Notes under the pieces: model-generated
Databases searched by the model: none
Seen by the model: the letters and a program-made list of their open reading frames with translations, nothing else
Told to the model about the DNA's origin: nothing
Position numbers and translations under genes: made by a program
Assembly (NCBI RefSeq): GCF_033568475.1
Contig: NC_133121.1
Coordinates: 7,006,001-7,070,000 of the forward strand
Origin: Henckelia pumila
Lineage: Eukaryota; Streptophyta; Magnoliopsida; Lamiales; Gesneriaceae
Direction of reading: 5' to 3'
Length of the DNA stretch: 64,000 nucleotides
Part shown: positions 1-12,080 of the stretch, in pieces
Numbering within the stretch: the stretch's first letter is position 1
Layout of the letters: each line of letters starts with the position of its first letter

Positions 1-205
1 GTCGGCGGCGTTGGCCGGGGAAGGTGACGGGACACTACGGTGCGCAAGTTTGACCAAATTTAAAAACAAAGTAAATAATTTATCTACCATAGTTTAGCTC
101 GTCATTTTTGTTGTGTTCCATATATATCTGGAGATTATATTAAGTTAACTTGGATCATATTTTTTTCCCCGAGAATAATTTATCGACATCGTCTAAAATA
201 TTATG
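1..205. repeat. Upstream block duplicated at 8016-8190
   Basis: This stretch closely resembles 8016-8190. Both begin with the same GC-rich run (GTCGGCGGCGTTGGCCGGG), then share the GGGACACTA segment, the TTGACCA segment and, about 160 bases on, the TTTATCGACATC / CTATCGACATC segment. The second copy lies about 220 bp upstream of the VQ-motif gene. The block at the window edge may therefore be the upstream region of a paralogous copy lying outside the window, which is inference. No coding potential was seen. Confidence 0.7.
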
Positions 206-753
206 ATACAAGTGCGGAGTAACCCGAACAAGTTAAAGTTGGACAGTTAGTGTGAGTTAGGCAGTAAAATTTGAATTTTTTAGTTAAAAAAAAGTTGAGA
301 AGTGCTTCCTAAAAGCTCTCTCAAGCACTACCGTAGTTGATAATAAAAGAAGTTAAAGTTAAGTAGTTAGTGTGATTTTTAGTTGATAATAATAATTATG
401 ATAGTTACGTTGAATATAAATAGGAGAAAGTAAGAAACAAATGGTTATGCATATTGTACGTATTTTCAAGCTATCTTCTTAAATCTTCAATAAAATTCTC
501 TAATTTCTTTCCCAATTCTACTTTCTTGATCTATTTTCTTAGGAGACTAGCGATCTGGAATTCTCTCTCTATCATTTGGTGCCTCGTTGGGAGTTGGTGT
601 AGAGAAACGGATGACCTAGGAAAGGGCTACCACTAAATGAAAGGTGAGTGAAAGCTCTCTAAAGTAGGTCGTCGCGAACGTCGGCTTCTCAAGCGATCGG
701 CATTAATGTTACGATATATATCTCACATTAAAATACTGAACTAATAAAGAGTT
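206..753 (+). other. Gene-free; possible LTR-retrotransposon primer-binding site at 575-591
   Basis: No gene was recognised. At 575-591 the sequence TTTGGTGCCTCGTTGGG follows a short CA end and resembles the TTTGGTGCC-type primer-binding sites of some plant Ty3/gypsy elements. The preceding bases would then be the end of an LTR. No matching second LTR or gag reading frame was found, so this is a weak call. Confidence 0.25.
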
Positions 754-1010
754 CACTAAAAAAAAAATGATTTTATGCGGCGCAACATCAACGGTGGACA
801 TTAAAAGCACACCGCAAATGTTAATTTTTACGGCGCGCCCATCCAAGTACGCCGTTAATGTTATTATAACTTATACAAACAACGACGTGCAGAAAATAAA
901 TGCCGTAAATAGTTATTTCACCGGCGAGCTATAAATATGTTGTAAAATTTAATATTTACGGCATGCGACATACGCCGTTAATAGTCTTACAATAATTTTT
1001 TTAATTTATA
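754..1010. mobile_element. CACTA-like terminal fragment with repeated CGGCG motifs
   Basis: The segment opens with CACTAAAAAAAAAATGA, resembling a decayed CACTA (En/Spm) terminus. It then repeats short subterminal-like motifs (acGGCGy, aCGCCGTTAATg) in both orientations at about 30-70 bp intervals. Such clustered subterminal repeats are usual in CACTA elements. No clear second terminus was found. Confidence 0.35.
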
Positions 1011-1087
1011 ATAGGATTTATTATTATTTACAGTAATATCTTCTCGAATCAATAAAATAACAAAGTAATAAGAAATTAATTATAACC

Positions 1088-1492
1088 TAGGGGTGCAAAC
1101 AAATCGAATCGAACCGAATAATGGTAAAATTTTAAGGCTCGAATTCGGCTCGATAAGAGTATATTCGAGTTCGAGCTCGATTCGAAGCTCGAAACATTCG
1201 AACCTATTCGTGAACTATTGCTCGGATATTATGGTTCGAAAAGCTCGAAACGTTCGAAAAGGTTCGAAATGTATATATATTTATTATATAATTATATTAT
1301 ATTAATTAAATATTAAGGCTCGCGAATTATTCGCGAACTATCGAACATAATAGTTTTGGCTCGAGCTCGGCTCGAAAAAAAGTTCGAATATGTTCGAATT
1401 CGGCTCGAGTTCGATAAGATCGAATACAAATAAAAAATTTATCAAGCGGACTTGTAAAGCTCACGAACCAGCTCGGTTCATTTGCACCCCTA
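1088..1492. mobile_element. hAT-type MITE, copy 1 of a family (TAGGGGTGCAAAC ends)
   Basis: The ends are inverted repeats, TAGGGGTGCAAAC at the left and TTTGCACCCCTA at the right. The interior is rich in short TTCGA/TCGAA (GCTCGA, TTCGAG) palindromes. A second copy at 38562-39027 has the same ends and interior and a clear 8-bp target duplication, which places the family in hAT. Around this copy the flanking 8-mers do not match, so its target duplication has decayed or the ends are slightly off. No transposase is encoded. Confidence 0.7.
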
Positions 1493-1539
1493 GTTTAGTG
1501 TCTTATGTTCAACTAGTATGCACACATCGTATATATGTA

Positions 1540-2360
1540 AGGACCGGGACAAAATTTTCAATTTAGTCATGTAAACGTCATATTGTCACGTTCTGAAATT
1601 GGGTCTAGTTGACATCGGCGTTATTTAACGTTTTCATATTAAACAACAAGCTAGCTTCGAATTTCAAAAATGTAAGAAACCAGTCTATTCATTCATAAAA
1701 CTGAAATACATTGTCTTTCATATAAACTCAAAATTTAATTGTCTTTATAATCCTTAACTGAAAACAATTAAACTTAATACGCAGCAGCTTATTACAATCA
1801 AATGGAAACAAAAACAAAACATCATCAGTCAATTGTCTTCTTGTCAACCTCATAACTGGTTTTGCTCGTCATCCTCCATCTCTTATTCGTTTTTATCTGA
1901 GATGGTTTTGGGTGGGTGAGTGATATGGTTGTCACTCAATAAATGGGGAAAAATTATCCCAGCTTTTAAATCGTTTTTCAAAAACTTATATACATATACA
2001 GAAACATAACAAAACTGAACATTTATATACTTAACAGAAAACAAAATCACGTTATGCACCAATTTACTTATGAATTTTGTTGCTAACTTATATCAGACCC
2101 TTATATGTTTATCCCCGGGAGAGGAATCAGAACATAACAGAAGAGAAGAGAACATAAACATATATAATAGAGATTCATAATATATATTCCTACCACTAGT
2201 TCACAAGATTTAGTGCATCAGAAATCAGTTTCGAAATTGATACTTTGAAACCGGAAGACTACTTATAGTAGATTGCTAAACTGAATTTTGGTTGGTCTTG
2301 CAACTCTGCCCTTTCCTGACTGAACACTTCTCTTTGCTCGCTCAAACTCACTTTTGCATG
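1540..2360 (-). mobile_element. Degenerate Gypsy-type LTR-like sequence
   Basis: The stretch begins near TGTAAGGACCGGGAC and contains a GGGTGGGTGAGTGATATGG block that I associate with large Ty3/gypsy LTRs in plants. A GGGACCGGGA-type terminal motif also occurs at the end of the solo LTR at 21418-22801. No reading frame and no clear second border were found. The call rests on recognition of composition and motifs only. Confidence 0.3.
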
Positions 2361-2529
2361 TGATTAGCTCATAATATTGTGTAATTTTTATCCAAAAATC
2401 TGAGTGTTAATCATATGGAGAAATCTGACTATTAGGATCCCCATTAAATGTCATTATTTATCATAATTATGAGTTAATGCATTAGTTACAAATCTGAAGC
2501 AACTTGGATTTCAGTCTAGCTACTAAACT

Positions 2530-2695
2530 GGTCTTCGTCAATTCAATTCACATCGGTTTAGTTTATCTCAATCTAGTTTATCTCGAATCAGTCTACCTCA
2601 TTTCAGTCTACCTCCATTCAGTTTACTGAAATCAATCTTCTTCATTTCAGTCTACCCGGGTCAATTTACTAAAGTTTAGTTTACTGAAATTTCTG
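2530..2695. repeat. Degenerate tandem repeat, unit about 15 bp
   Basis: About nine loosely conserved units of the type TTTCAGTCTACCTC / ATTCAGTTTACTGA follow one another. Unit length drifts between 14 and 17 bases. A similar degenerate array on another motif occurs at 23595-23780. No coding potential was seen. Confidence 0.5.
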
Positions 2696-4884
2696 ATTCT
2701 CACACGTAGTGTGATATTTTTAATCATTTTTTAATCGATTAATATGTTTTAGTAGGCAATAACTATGTGTTAACGATCAGTTTAATTTAATACTTGTCGT
2801 ATAAATCATGTAACTAAATGACTAAGATATTACTAAATTTTGTAATTACATGGTTGAAAAAATATATCGTAACATGCACATGCCTTTAACAGCATAAATA
2901 CGTAATTATAAAAATTTAGCAAGTATTTTAATCATTTAATCACATTATTTTGACGAGAACGACTATAATTGATTGTCAAAATATAATTACGATACTATAA
3001 TTGATTCAATAATTAAAAAAAATATACAAAACTAATAATATCGTACCTCGATATATAATGAACGAAAAAAACCTTTTTTTTAAAAAAAATTATCTTTTAA
3101 TTATGTATATACCCTCCTATTACTTATTAGTGTGTTGGGGAACATTTCTGCTTATAAAAGTTATAAACCATACCAGGTAAAAAATTCTACAATGAATGTT
3201 ATTACGTATTATCTAGTATCTATAAAAAGTAAGGGCGGACATGATTGATACGTTAGAATAAAATAAAATAGGAATGAATTAACTTTGGAATAAAATAAGA
3301 TTCTGAATGTAATGGTTGTTATATATATTTCATTCAAACGATTATGACAGATAGAAATAAAAAAAAAATAGAATGAAATTATTTTTAATATTAAAATCAT
3401 ATTCTAACTACATATATCAAAATAATAGATATTTATACTATTATTATTATTATTATTATTTTATTATTATTATTATTAGTATTATTGATGATGTATTAAT
3501 TATTATTTTCAAAATAATATTAAATAATAATATTATTATAATACATAAACAGTAATAATATTTTTTATTAATACTTTATATAAATAATAATAAATAAATA
3601 AATCATAATACTAATAATTAATATTAAAACATTATTATTATTAATATAATTATATAATTATTTGTAATTTATATATATTATTATAATCATATAGGTTAAT
3701 ATTAGTTTAATAATCTAAAAATAGAAAAGATTTACATGTAAACATGAAAATGAGAGGTGGCAATAACCATTCTCGTCCAAAATAGATGCAATCGCTATTC
3801 CCATGAATATGAGAATTGATATTCTCATTGCCATGTCAACCAAACATAGGTATAGGGAATGAGATAGGAATGTTCATTTCATTCTCACCTCATTTCCTCA
3901 TACTAGAATGCCGTAATAGAAATTATATCGAAAAAAAAAACTTTTATGATATCGTCACGCGTTTAATTTTCTTAGACTGATCTCCTGCTCGAGCCAGTCT
4001 ATAAATAAAAAAATGTATAACTTTTATGTTAAAAAAGTACTATTATTCACTCTAAATATAGATCTAGCCGACTTGTTTCACATGAGACCTATTCAAATTA
4101 GATATGTATGCTTGATGAGAATTGTTATTTACACTTCACTACTTGTTATTGTACTAAAATTTTAATTTTTCTTATAGAAATAGACTGTAGTATCCTCCCA
4201 TTGATTGCTCTTCTTGTTTAGGTAAGTTTACTAGTAATTTTTTTTCCTAAAATAATTAAATTATATGGGACTTTAGTGATTCAATTTTTTAAAATTATTT
4301 AGTCATACCATATTTTTAAACATAGAACAATATGAAAATATTTTTTTGTTGAGTAATTACAAATATTATTCGACATATATAACGAGTGTTTGTAATAATG
4401 TTCTATTTCTAATTTTAGAGTAAATATTTCATTATTATGTTTTTCATAATTTATTCCATACGTTTTCTTATGTTTTTATTGCAACTTATAAAGTCAAAGT
4501 TTAATTTTATTACAATATCTTATAAACGAGCATATTACCAATAAAATGTAATTTATCAAAATTTTAGTTAATATATTAGTGTATTAAACATTCTTCTAAA
4601 CAAAAAATAAAATAGGAAATTATTGTTTTTAATAAATCTATATGAAATGAATGAGTTCAAAAAAAAATCTATATGAAATGAATAAAATTCAAATAATATC
4701 TTTATATCGTTATAATTATGCACTTAATCACTAGCTAGATTATGCGCCGCCAAAAATATTGTGAAGTTATAAAATTTTTTACCTTTTAATAATAATTTTA
4801 ATATGTATAAATTTAAATCATACCCCAAGAAATTTAATAAACTTTTGGCAAATCAAAATTTTGTAAACCCCGTATTTTTTTGTA

Positions 4885-4935
<51 letters not shown>

Positions 4936-5370
4936 GACTTAAATTTTTCATACCCTACAAAATTTTGAATAAAATATGAATAATTAAATTTTTAGATCAA
5001 CAAAAGATTTTTTTCTGTTTTTTTATAATTTATTAAAACCATGAAATTTTTCCGAGATATTAAAAGTTTAGATGTTGACAAATAAAATGATTTAATTTGA
5101 GGTGTTTTTTATGGTAAATAGAGATTTTATAACATAAGGAGAGTAACATTAAGGGTAATCTTGTAAATAAAAAAAATTAATTACGTAAGATGGAGTGTTA
5201 TTTTATTATTTTTTTTAAAAAAATAAGATGGAGTGTTATTAACATTTTTTAGAGTGTAAGTAACACTCCCTTAAAATGATAAATTTATATTTCTGTTGGA
5301 GATAGACTAATTTATTTTGAAGATTATTATTTTTTATTGGGAATTATAAATTTTTCATATTAAACTTAGA
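2696..5370. other. AT-rich intergenic DNA with microsatellites
   Basis: No gene was recognised. It contains a (TTA)n run at 3439-3478, an (AT)n run at 4890-4933 and many homopolymer tracts. The part from about 3200 to 3910 has loosely inverted GGAATGA/TCATTCC motifs and may be an old MITE, but its ends could not be set. Confidence 0.5.
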
Positions 5371-5373
5371 GAA

Positions 5374-5661
5374 AGGAAATAATTTTTGGTTCAATAATTT
5401 ATCTAATTTTGAGTTTTGGTTCACTATGTTCCCAGAATTCAGTTTTGATATATTAAATTTTAATTTTTTTGTAATTTTGGTTTAATTGTTGTAGTGGAAA
5501 AGTAGGTGATTTCCAATGTTATATTAGAATTTTTGTTCCATGTTAACACTCCAAATAAATAGGGGAAAAAATCAAAATTAATGTACCAAAACAAAACAAA
5601 ATCTTAGTTGTCCAAAATACAAAATAATTAAACTCACTGAATTAAAAATATTATTTTCCAT
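5374..5661. mobile_element. Diverged relative of the foldback MITE at 5999-6300
   Basis: The left part (GGAAATAATTTTTGGTTCA) and right part (AAAAATATTATTTTCCAT) resemble the inverted ends of the next element. The interior keeps the same order of GTTTTGGTTC and CCAAAAC motifs. It is heavily mutated and no target duplication was found. Confidence 0.3.
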
Positions 5662-5998
5662 ATTACGGATTCTATCTTTTGCATATCAACAATTGAGAAT
5701 ACGATTATATCATAATTTAATTTTTAACAAAACCAAAAAAATTAAACATTTTAAATGGTCTCCTCTCTTTTAGCCTTTGTTTTTTTTTCTTATTACCAAA
5801 ATGATTTACTTTGATGACTCTTTGTTTATGAAAACTATATTTTTTTTTAAAAAAAAAAAAAAATTCGTTAAAAAAACATAGTAGAAGCACATGATGCTTA
5901 TACCGTAGTACTCCTTTAAATAATACCCAACACGATACAATTTAACAGTTATGTAATGAATTTATATTAGTTCGAGAATTGATCCAATAATGTACAAT

Positions 5999-6300
5999 GG
6001 GAAAATAAGTTTTTTGGTCCAGTAACTTTACCTCTTTTGGGTTTTGCTCCATTAATTTTTTTGATGTGGGTTTTGGTATACTAATTTTGCATTTTTAGTA
6101 TTTTTTGGTCCAACTGCATACGTGTCAGATTCTGATTGATCCACGTCATCATTTTGGACCAATCAGAAGTTAACACGTATATAATTGGACCAAAAAATAC
6201 TGAAAATGCAAAGTTAGTGTATCAAAACCCACATTGTAAAAGTTAATAGACCAAAACCAAAATATAGATAAGTTAAATGGACCAAAAAACTTATTTTCCC
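5999..6300. mobile_element. Foldback MITE with inverted repeats of about 30 bp or more
   Basis: The ends are GGGAAAATAAGTTTTTTGG and its complement CCAAAAAACTTATTTTCCC. Pairing continues inward through the CAGTAACTT / AAGTTAAATGG segments, then GTGGGTTTTGGTATA against TATCAAAACCCAC, and on to a central CCACGTC / GACC region. Almost the whole 302 bp could fold back on itself. The flanks TACAAT and TATAAT are similar, so a short target duplication is possible but not proven. No coding capacity. Confidence 0.65.
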
Positions 6301-6517
6301 TATAATTTTCTTGTGTGCATGGAGCAATGCTTGGACAACGTGAAATCAGATGCGAGGAGAATAGCTAGCGGTGGAGTAGTATCAAATAAATGCATCATGA
6401 TGAATTCTTTATACAAGGGTAATTTCCTTAGTGCTACTCACACAAGTGGAATCATTAATTGAGTAATTAGATATTGATGGAATTATTAATGTGCACCATG
6501 TGTTGTGAATTTGAAAT

Positions 6518-7178
6518 CAGGGGCGGATTAGATGTAGGGCAAAGGTGAACAATTGCCCGGTAGGATTTTTGGCCAAAATATTTAGGTAGTCTAACCCAAC
6601 AAAAATATATCCAAATTAATAGAAACTATCACATTCTAATTTAACAACAAATATGTTACTATTTTTTTTGGTTATTTTCACGTTTTCCCCTTATTTGGTG
6701 ATGCATTTTATTTCGTGCATGCTTAATTTTTATAATATAGTTTTTGCAATTTTGAATTGGACTTATGATGATATTTGATTTTATAGCTTTATGTACATGG
6801 TTAAATATGTAGGTTGGAAGGAAATTTCATTTTGGCATGAACATAATTTGTTATATATGTGTTGAATGATTGAAAAGTAGTTGATAAAATGCATGTATGC
6901 ATGAATTTTTGTGTTAAGATCTTGCAATTTTGGGTTTTTTGTTTAGCTTAAAATTTAACTATTGCTGAAATAGAATTATAGAACCATGTAACTTTATTGT
7001 TTTGTAACCGATTATATGAGCTAATGATTGGAATGAACACAAAAAAAAAAAAATTTAATTTCTCATATATATTAATTTTGCAAATTGATGATATGATTCA
7101 AAATTTTTTTGGCAAAAAAAAAAGGTTATAATATTTTCAAATTTGCCCACCTGATAAAAACATCTGGCTACGCCCATA
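6518..7178. mobile_element. Non-autonomous hAT element, 661 bp
   Basis: The element begins CAGGGGCGGATTAGATG and ends CTACGCCCATA, imperfect inverted ends of the CAGGGGCGG class. It is flanked by a perfect 8-bp direct repeat TTTGAAAT (6510-6517 and 7179-7186), the target-site size of the hAT superfamily. The interior is AT-rich and without reading frames. The hAT element at 13789-14724 has similar ends and retains a piece of transposase. Confidence 0.8.
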
Positions 7179-7358
7179 TTTGAAATAATATGATAAATGA
7201 TCATGTGAATGTTTTTCCCCGCAAATCCAAGTACTTCATGGTACGTAGATTGACTGAATATAATAATTTTATAGTGTTTAGAAAAACATTCAAATCACTT
7301 ATTTTTAGAGTTAGCAAACACTACCTGAAAAAGGAAAAGAGCGTGTTAATTCCTATGA

Positions 7359-7796
7359 TCAGAAAGAATACGTGAAATCCATGCAAAGTGAAGGAGGAGA
7401 CACGCTAAGCGCGCGCGGACTCGTCGGATCTCCGAAACTAATCATCTCCACTGATCGCCGCTGCTCTCCTTCGGCAAATGGCGGTGCGTTTCGCATGTGG
7501 TCATGATGAGCCAGTGGAAACCACTCATGCGGCAGTGGCGCCGCCGCCTCGTGCAGCCGAGTGGGCTGGAACTCAGGCGCACCAGTGAGCTTCTGGACAA
7601 CATCCCTAAAGTCGACAGGCGCCACTTTGTACACTTTGGGCGGGGTTCGTGGCCAAGGCGCAATCGGTTTCTTCATGATCTTATGATCCTTGGCTGCAGG
7701 GATCTTGCGGAGTCTTTTCGCGCTCTTTTCTTCTTTGTGATGATTATAATTATCAGAAATATAAGCGCCGGAAGGAGAAGAGAATGAGTACATCAT
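7359..7796 (-). CDS. VQ-motif-containing protein
   Basis: An intronless gene of 145 codons. The first in-frame ATG on the minus strand is at 7796, directly followed by a second ATG; the codons before it lack an ATG. The protein carries FRDVVQKLTG around residues 62-71, matching the VQ signature FxxxVQxxTG of plant VQ proteins. The motif is preceded by a basic stretch (KSAKRLRKIPAAKDHK) that could act as a nuclear signal. VQ proteins are nuclear cofactors, many binding WRKY factors and modulating defence, light or growth responses; that is family knowledge, and nothing here shows the partner. The length fits a small intronless VQ protein. I cannot name the orthologue. Upstream DNA contains a TATATATA stretch near 7878-7886 and, further out, a block repeated at the window start. 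Confidence 0.88.
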   Translation of the reverse strand: MMYSFSSPSGAYISDNYNHHKEEKSAKRLRKIPAAKDHKIMKKPIAPWPRTPPKVYKVAPVDFRDVVQKLTGAPEFQPTRLHEAAAPLPHEWFPLAHHDHMRNAPPFAEGEQRRSVEMISFGDPTSPRALSVSPPSLCMDFTYSF

Positions 7797-7875
7797 GATC
7801 AAAATTGCTAATTAATTACAAAAACTTAGGGTAAAGTTACGGATTAATTTTAGTTGGTTTAATTTTGGTGGTGGC

Positions 7876-7888
7876 TTAATTTATATAT
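7876..7888 (-). promoter_or_regulatory. Candidate TATA box of the VQ gene
   Basis: On the minus strand the sequence reads CTATATATAAAT about 85 bases upstream of the start codon at 7796. Position and sequence fit a plant TATA element. In AT-rich DNA such matches are common, so confidence is moderate. Confidence 0.4.
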
Positions 7889-8015
7889 AGTGGTACGTAC
7901 GTTGCTAGTAATTTCTATGGAACTTTCGAGGCAAATGGAGAGGGAAGAAGAAAGGGACTCCCCCTTTTATTGGGGGGGTTCTTCCGTTTTTTATTATATT
8001 AATTTGTCAGCTAGG

Positions 8016-8190
8016 GTCGGCGGCGTTGGCCGGGACGGGACACTATAATATTGCACAAGTTATTGACCAGATTTTAAAACAAGTGATTGTTGTGTTGCAT
8101 GAATATCGGATCAAGATTTTATTAACTTGGATATCAGATTTTTCTCAAAAATAATCTATCGACATCTAAAATATTATTAATCAAATTTAA
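8016..8190. repeat. Second copy of the block at 1-205
   Basis: It aligns with 1-205 over nearly its whole length with small indels, from the GTCGGCGGCG start to the CTATCGACATC / AAAATATTAT segment. It sits about 220 bp upstream of the VQ gene start, reading away from the gene. Confidence 0.7.
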
Positions 8191-8483
8191 AATAAACTTG
8201 TCAGTGAAATAGGATACGTACGTTCTATATTTTTTTTTCCCCATATAATTTATACATTTCTTTAAAAAAAATTTAATCATGTTATCGGTTAATTCACGCT
8301 CTTAATTTACTAACTTTTTGTGGTGACATCAGACACATTAACAATATTGTTCATCACCATATATCAACATTTTCAGATGACACATTATCAATATTTTTCG
8401 GTGTCACCTGTCACGTCAAGATTCCGATGGAATAAGTACGTTTTTACCTTTGAACGTAAGACACATACGACAATACATTGCAA

Positions 8484-8514
<31 letters not shown>

Positions 8515-9289
8515 CATGGTTTTTGTTTCAGTTCGATTAATTAAAAATAAAAAAAAACGAACCAAACCAAAAATATGAAAAACTGAAAATGAAAACAAAT
8601 CGAGTTTCAGCTCAATTCAGACGGCTAAACAATCCATAAACACTCCTAGTTATTAGACCTCATATTCAAGAATAAATATACACCCTCAAATGCCACAAGG
8701 GTGGTATCATGTCTTCAAACATGGGGTCGTCTCCTCGTATTAGACAGGTATGGAAATTAAGGAGTGAAATTGATTCATAAAATGACAGAGCAAAATCAAT
8801 ATATCACTGTTTAGTGTCCTATGTTACATAACTTGAGGTGTCAAAACAACTAACGGGGTGGATCGGCCCACAATCCATCATAATCCACCATTAGGCAAGA
8901 CGAGCCGACCCACCTTTTAGGCGGGTTGGAAAAACATCAACTCACTTATTTTAGGTGATGAGATGGCACAACCTGAACGCGTCATTAACAACGTAATTAT
9001 AAAAATTTAACAAAAAAATAAAGCATTTAACTACATTATTTTGACGAAAATTAATGACTAAACTTGATTGTCAAAATACATTACAAGACTATAATTGAGT
9101 CAATATAAAAAAAAATATAAGACGAATAAGAGCATACCTCAGTATATAGCTAGACATTTTGCCTATATATAATATTGCACATGTATTCCAGACGGTGGCC
9201 AAGTCAGAATCTTGTTTAGTTCTAAAATGGAATTGATATATGACATCCATTTCTTTCGTAATTTTAATTATATGAAAATATATAAGTAT
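8191..9289. other. AT-rich intergenic DNA
   Basis: No gene or bounded repeat was recognised. It contains an A-rich run at about 8481-8505 and nothing that reads as a conserved protein on either strand. Confidence 0.5.
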
Positions 9290-9297
9290 AGAGTTAT

Positions 9298-9978
9298 TAG
9301 GGTGAGAAAGATATCGAATATTTGGTATATCAAGATTATCGTATCAAAAAAATATTGAATTTATTGAATTTTCGGTATACCAAATATTTCGATATGGTAT
9401 GGTAACGATATCGAATTTTTTGGTATTATAACGGTATGAAATTTGACAATTTCAGTATATATGTCGAAATACTAGCTAAATACCAAAACAAATAAAAATA
9501 TAAAAATATCTAATATTTTTTAACAATAAATTTATCAATTTAAAAATATATATAAGGTTTTTTTTGTATAAAAAGATATATAACGATATTGTATCGAAAC
9601 TAGTGGTATGCCGTAAAATTTTGGTATAGTCGGTATGCTAGTTATAAAAATTTGATATAATCAGTATGCTATTTACATACCGAAAATTTTGGTATGATAT
9701 CGGCAGTGGCGGAGCCTCATGTTAGGTTTTAGTCCATATGACCCAATTTTTATTAAATTTTTGTATATATTAATTTTATAAAATTTTGGATTAATTTGAT
9801 ATTAGCCCGAGTAACTCGATTCAAAAAATTAAATGATTTAGGAATTTAAAATTTTAGCTCGGGTATATTTTTAATCTTAACTCCGCTATTAGGTATCGGT
9901 ATAAAATTTTCCTATGCCGTAACTTTCGATATGATATACGATATATGATTTTCGTAGGTGTTGTATATACCACCCCTA
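9298..9978. mobile_element. hAT-like MITE with GGTAT/ATACC interior, interrupted by a second element
   Basis: The ends TAGGGTG and CACCCCTA are inverted and the flanking 8-mers AGAGTTAT (9290-9297) and CGAGTTAC (9979-9986) agree at six of eight bases, fitting an old hAT target duplication. The interior repeats GGTATACC, CGATATCG and TTTGGTAT motifs in both orientations. The element at 9704-9891 is inserted within it. No transposase is present. Confidence 0.55.
9704..9891. mobile_element. Small hAT-like element nested in the MITE at 9298-9978
   Basis: It begins CAGTGGCGGAGCC and ends AACTCCGCTATTA, which are inverted to each other. The flanking 8-mers GATATCGG and GGTATCGG match at seven of eight bases. 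Removing it rejoins the GGTATGATATCGG motif of the host MITE. Confidence 0.6.
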
Positions 9979-9986
9979 CGAGTTAC

Positions 9987-11170
9987 TGGAAAGCGAGATT
10001 GGTAATTTGATAGATGAATTTTAAATGGCTCAAAGATTTATGAAAGTTTAAAATTCATTGCATCGATTCATAAACAAGTTCATAATGAAAAATGACGATT
10101 CTATAAATTCAAAACGATACGGGTACTCGAAGAACTCACGATGATCATTTTTTTTAAACCTTGTTTAAAAAAAATATATATTGTCTTACAGCCACTCAGC
10201 AAGGATACGGTACCATTTATATATATTACATTCTTAAAATTTATAAATAGATGGTCTGATATATACGTTGAGGTACGTACGATATATAATTGCTTTTGTT
10301 GCATAAAACAATTGAAATATGACGTTTTAGTTGTTATTCGATTAAAAATATTTGAGTTTCATCATTATCACCAAATATAATTTTTTGTAAAGTAACAAAC
10401 TCGACCATACACAATACATATGATAATTTTAAATAAAAAAAATTAGGAAAAAAACAAACAAACAAATTTGAGCAAGCCAAATTCTCCAACTACTTACTTA
10501 TTTATCAGTTATATTACTGAGCAATCTCTGGAGGATGTCAAATTCCAAGTCAAGTTTATGCCATATCGGAAGCATCCTATATCTTGCATAGACCTAAGCA
10601 CTGACGTGTGAGACTAGGGATACTTGCAAGTTGAGAGTTATATATATATGGACGAATAAATTCAAAATTGTAGTGATATGTTCAATTAATTAAATCCATA
10701 TATGTACAAAACTGATATAAATTTAAAATTTTACATCTTGACATATATATTTATATAATTTTTTTAAACAAACGTTTTCCTAGTTGAATAAAAATGTTAA
10801 AAATATGTATCACCCATACTAATAATAACAACCCTAAATTTGCACAGGATTTGTTGTATATGGTTTTTCTGGTTAGTTTAGTTTGCAAACAATTGTGTTA
10901 TCGATGTTGACCCAGTGCTCATTGAAAAATAGTGATTGTGAGTTCCCGCATCATAACAAAAACAACAAAATAAATTTATATAACAAACTTCTTTAATCAG
11001 TCTTGAAGAGTTGAATCATATGCTGAAAAAAAAAAGTTGAAGCATATACATTGAGTAAAAATAAAATTTATCAAAATATATATATTTTTAAATCTATGAA
11101 CTATAAATAAATATTATAGTTTGTAAGCAATTCATTGATTCGGTCAGAGTAAAATATTTATAAAAGTCTC
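9987..11170. other. AT-rich intergenic DNA
   Basis: No gene, RNA or bounded repeat was recognised on either strand. Confidence 0.5.
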
Positions 11171-11186
11171 TTATTGGGTATATGAG

Positions 11187-11390
11187 TTGTTGAGTACAGG
11201 TCGTGAACATTTGACAAGTGATCATATAGGTTGCCAACAAATTTTTCGACTGAGTTCTGTGTTGCATGTTGTTGGTGTTGAGCATGAGGTGCCTATAAAG
11301 AAATTGGCTCATTGTCTGCTTTTTGACTTATCAAAATCTTCTATGGTTTTTCTCTTATCATTTTTTGGTTTGAAAATGTTGCTAGGTTAA
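11187..11390 (+). pseudogene. Unrecognised gene-like fragment
   Basis: An open stretch here reads as ordinary soluble-protein sequence (for example GREHLTSDHIGCQQIF and VVGVEHEVPIKKLAH) and is less AT-biased than its surroundings. It has no start context or flanking exons that I can identify, and it lies a few hundred bases before CACTA-derived sequence. It may be a host-gene fragment captured by a transposon, or chance. I do not recognise the family. Confidence 0.2.
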
Positions 11391-11973
11391 AGGATAGGGC
11401 ATATATGCGTTTGTCACTCTTGTTGAAAGTGTTCTTTACAGTGATGAGCTTCGGAGAAGTATTATTATAACTGTAAGAAAGAAGGTGCATTGAAATTCCC
11501 TATCTTATTTTACCTTGGATACTATGGCCGCATGCAAATTCGTTTACAATATTTTGTAGGCACCAATATTCCTCATGTCATTTTCCTGATTTGCAGGAAA
11601 AATTAGAGATCTGATCAACATGCACATGATATTTTTTTAATTTGATTTAACATATAATTCTTGGGTCAATTCAAAACATACGAGTTGTCTCTTATGAAGC
11701 TGTTATCATGTGAACTATCAGATTGGAGCATTCGCAGCATCTGACAGAATCTGTGGGGCTCCTGCTAGCTCTACCTTTATTTTATTAGTTAGTGTTGTTG
11801 TTTTGTCGATTTCTTATGAAATTTATTTTGAATGTTATAGATATTATTTTCGAATGGTGGAAAATCTTATATTAAATTTTATTTTTGAATTTTGTATTTT
11901 AATTTGAATGATATATAATACTAGAAAATTATATATTAAAATTTATTTATTTTTTGTTTTTTATTTGAAAAAA

Positions 11974-11996
11974 GACAACAGTTTTTCACTGTTGTC
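11974..11996. repeat. Perfect hairpin GACAACAGT-ttttc-ACTGTTGTC
   Basis: A 9-bp perfect stem with a 5-base loop. A related stem, GACAACGG-tgaaaaa-CCGTTGTC, lies in the adjoining CACTA MITE near 12221-12243. Both are probably subterminal repeats of the same CACTA family. Confidence 0.6.
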
Positions 11997-12080
11997 GTAG
12001 GATTTTAAAACTGTTGTTGAAGGTTGTCTTGTTAAATGTCACGCTTAAAGGCAACGATTTTACAACAGTGTAAAATTGTT

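Noticed and set aside
7497-7787. Open frame opposite the VQ gene
   Set aside because: It is the antisense shadow of a gene with a clear conserved motif; the translation resembles no family.
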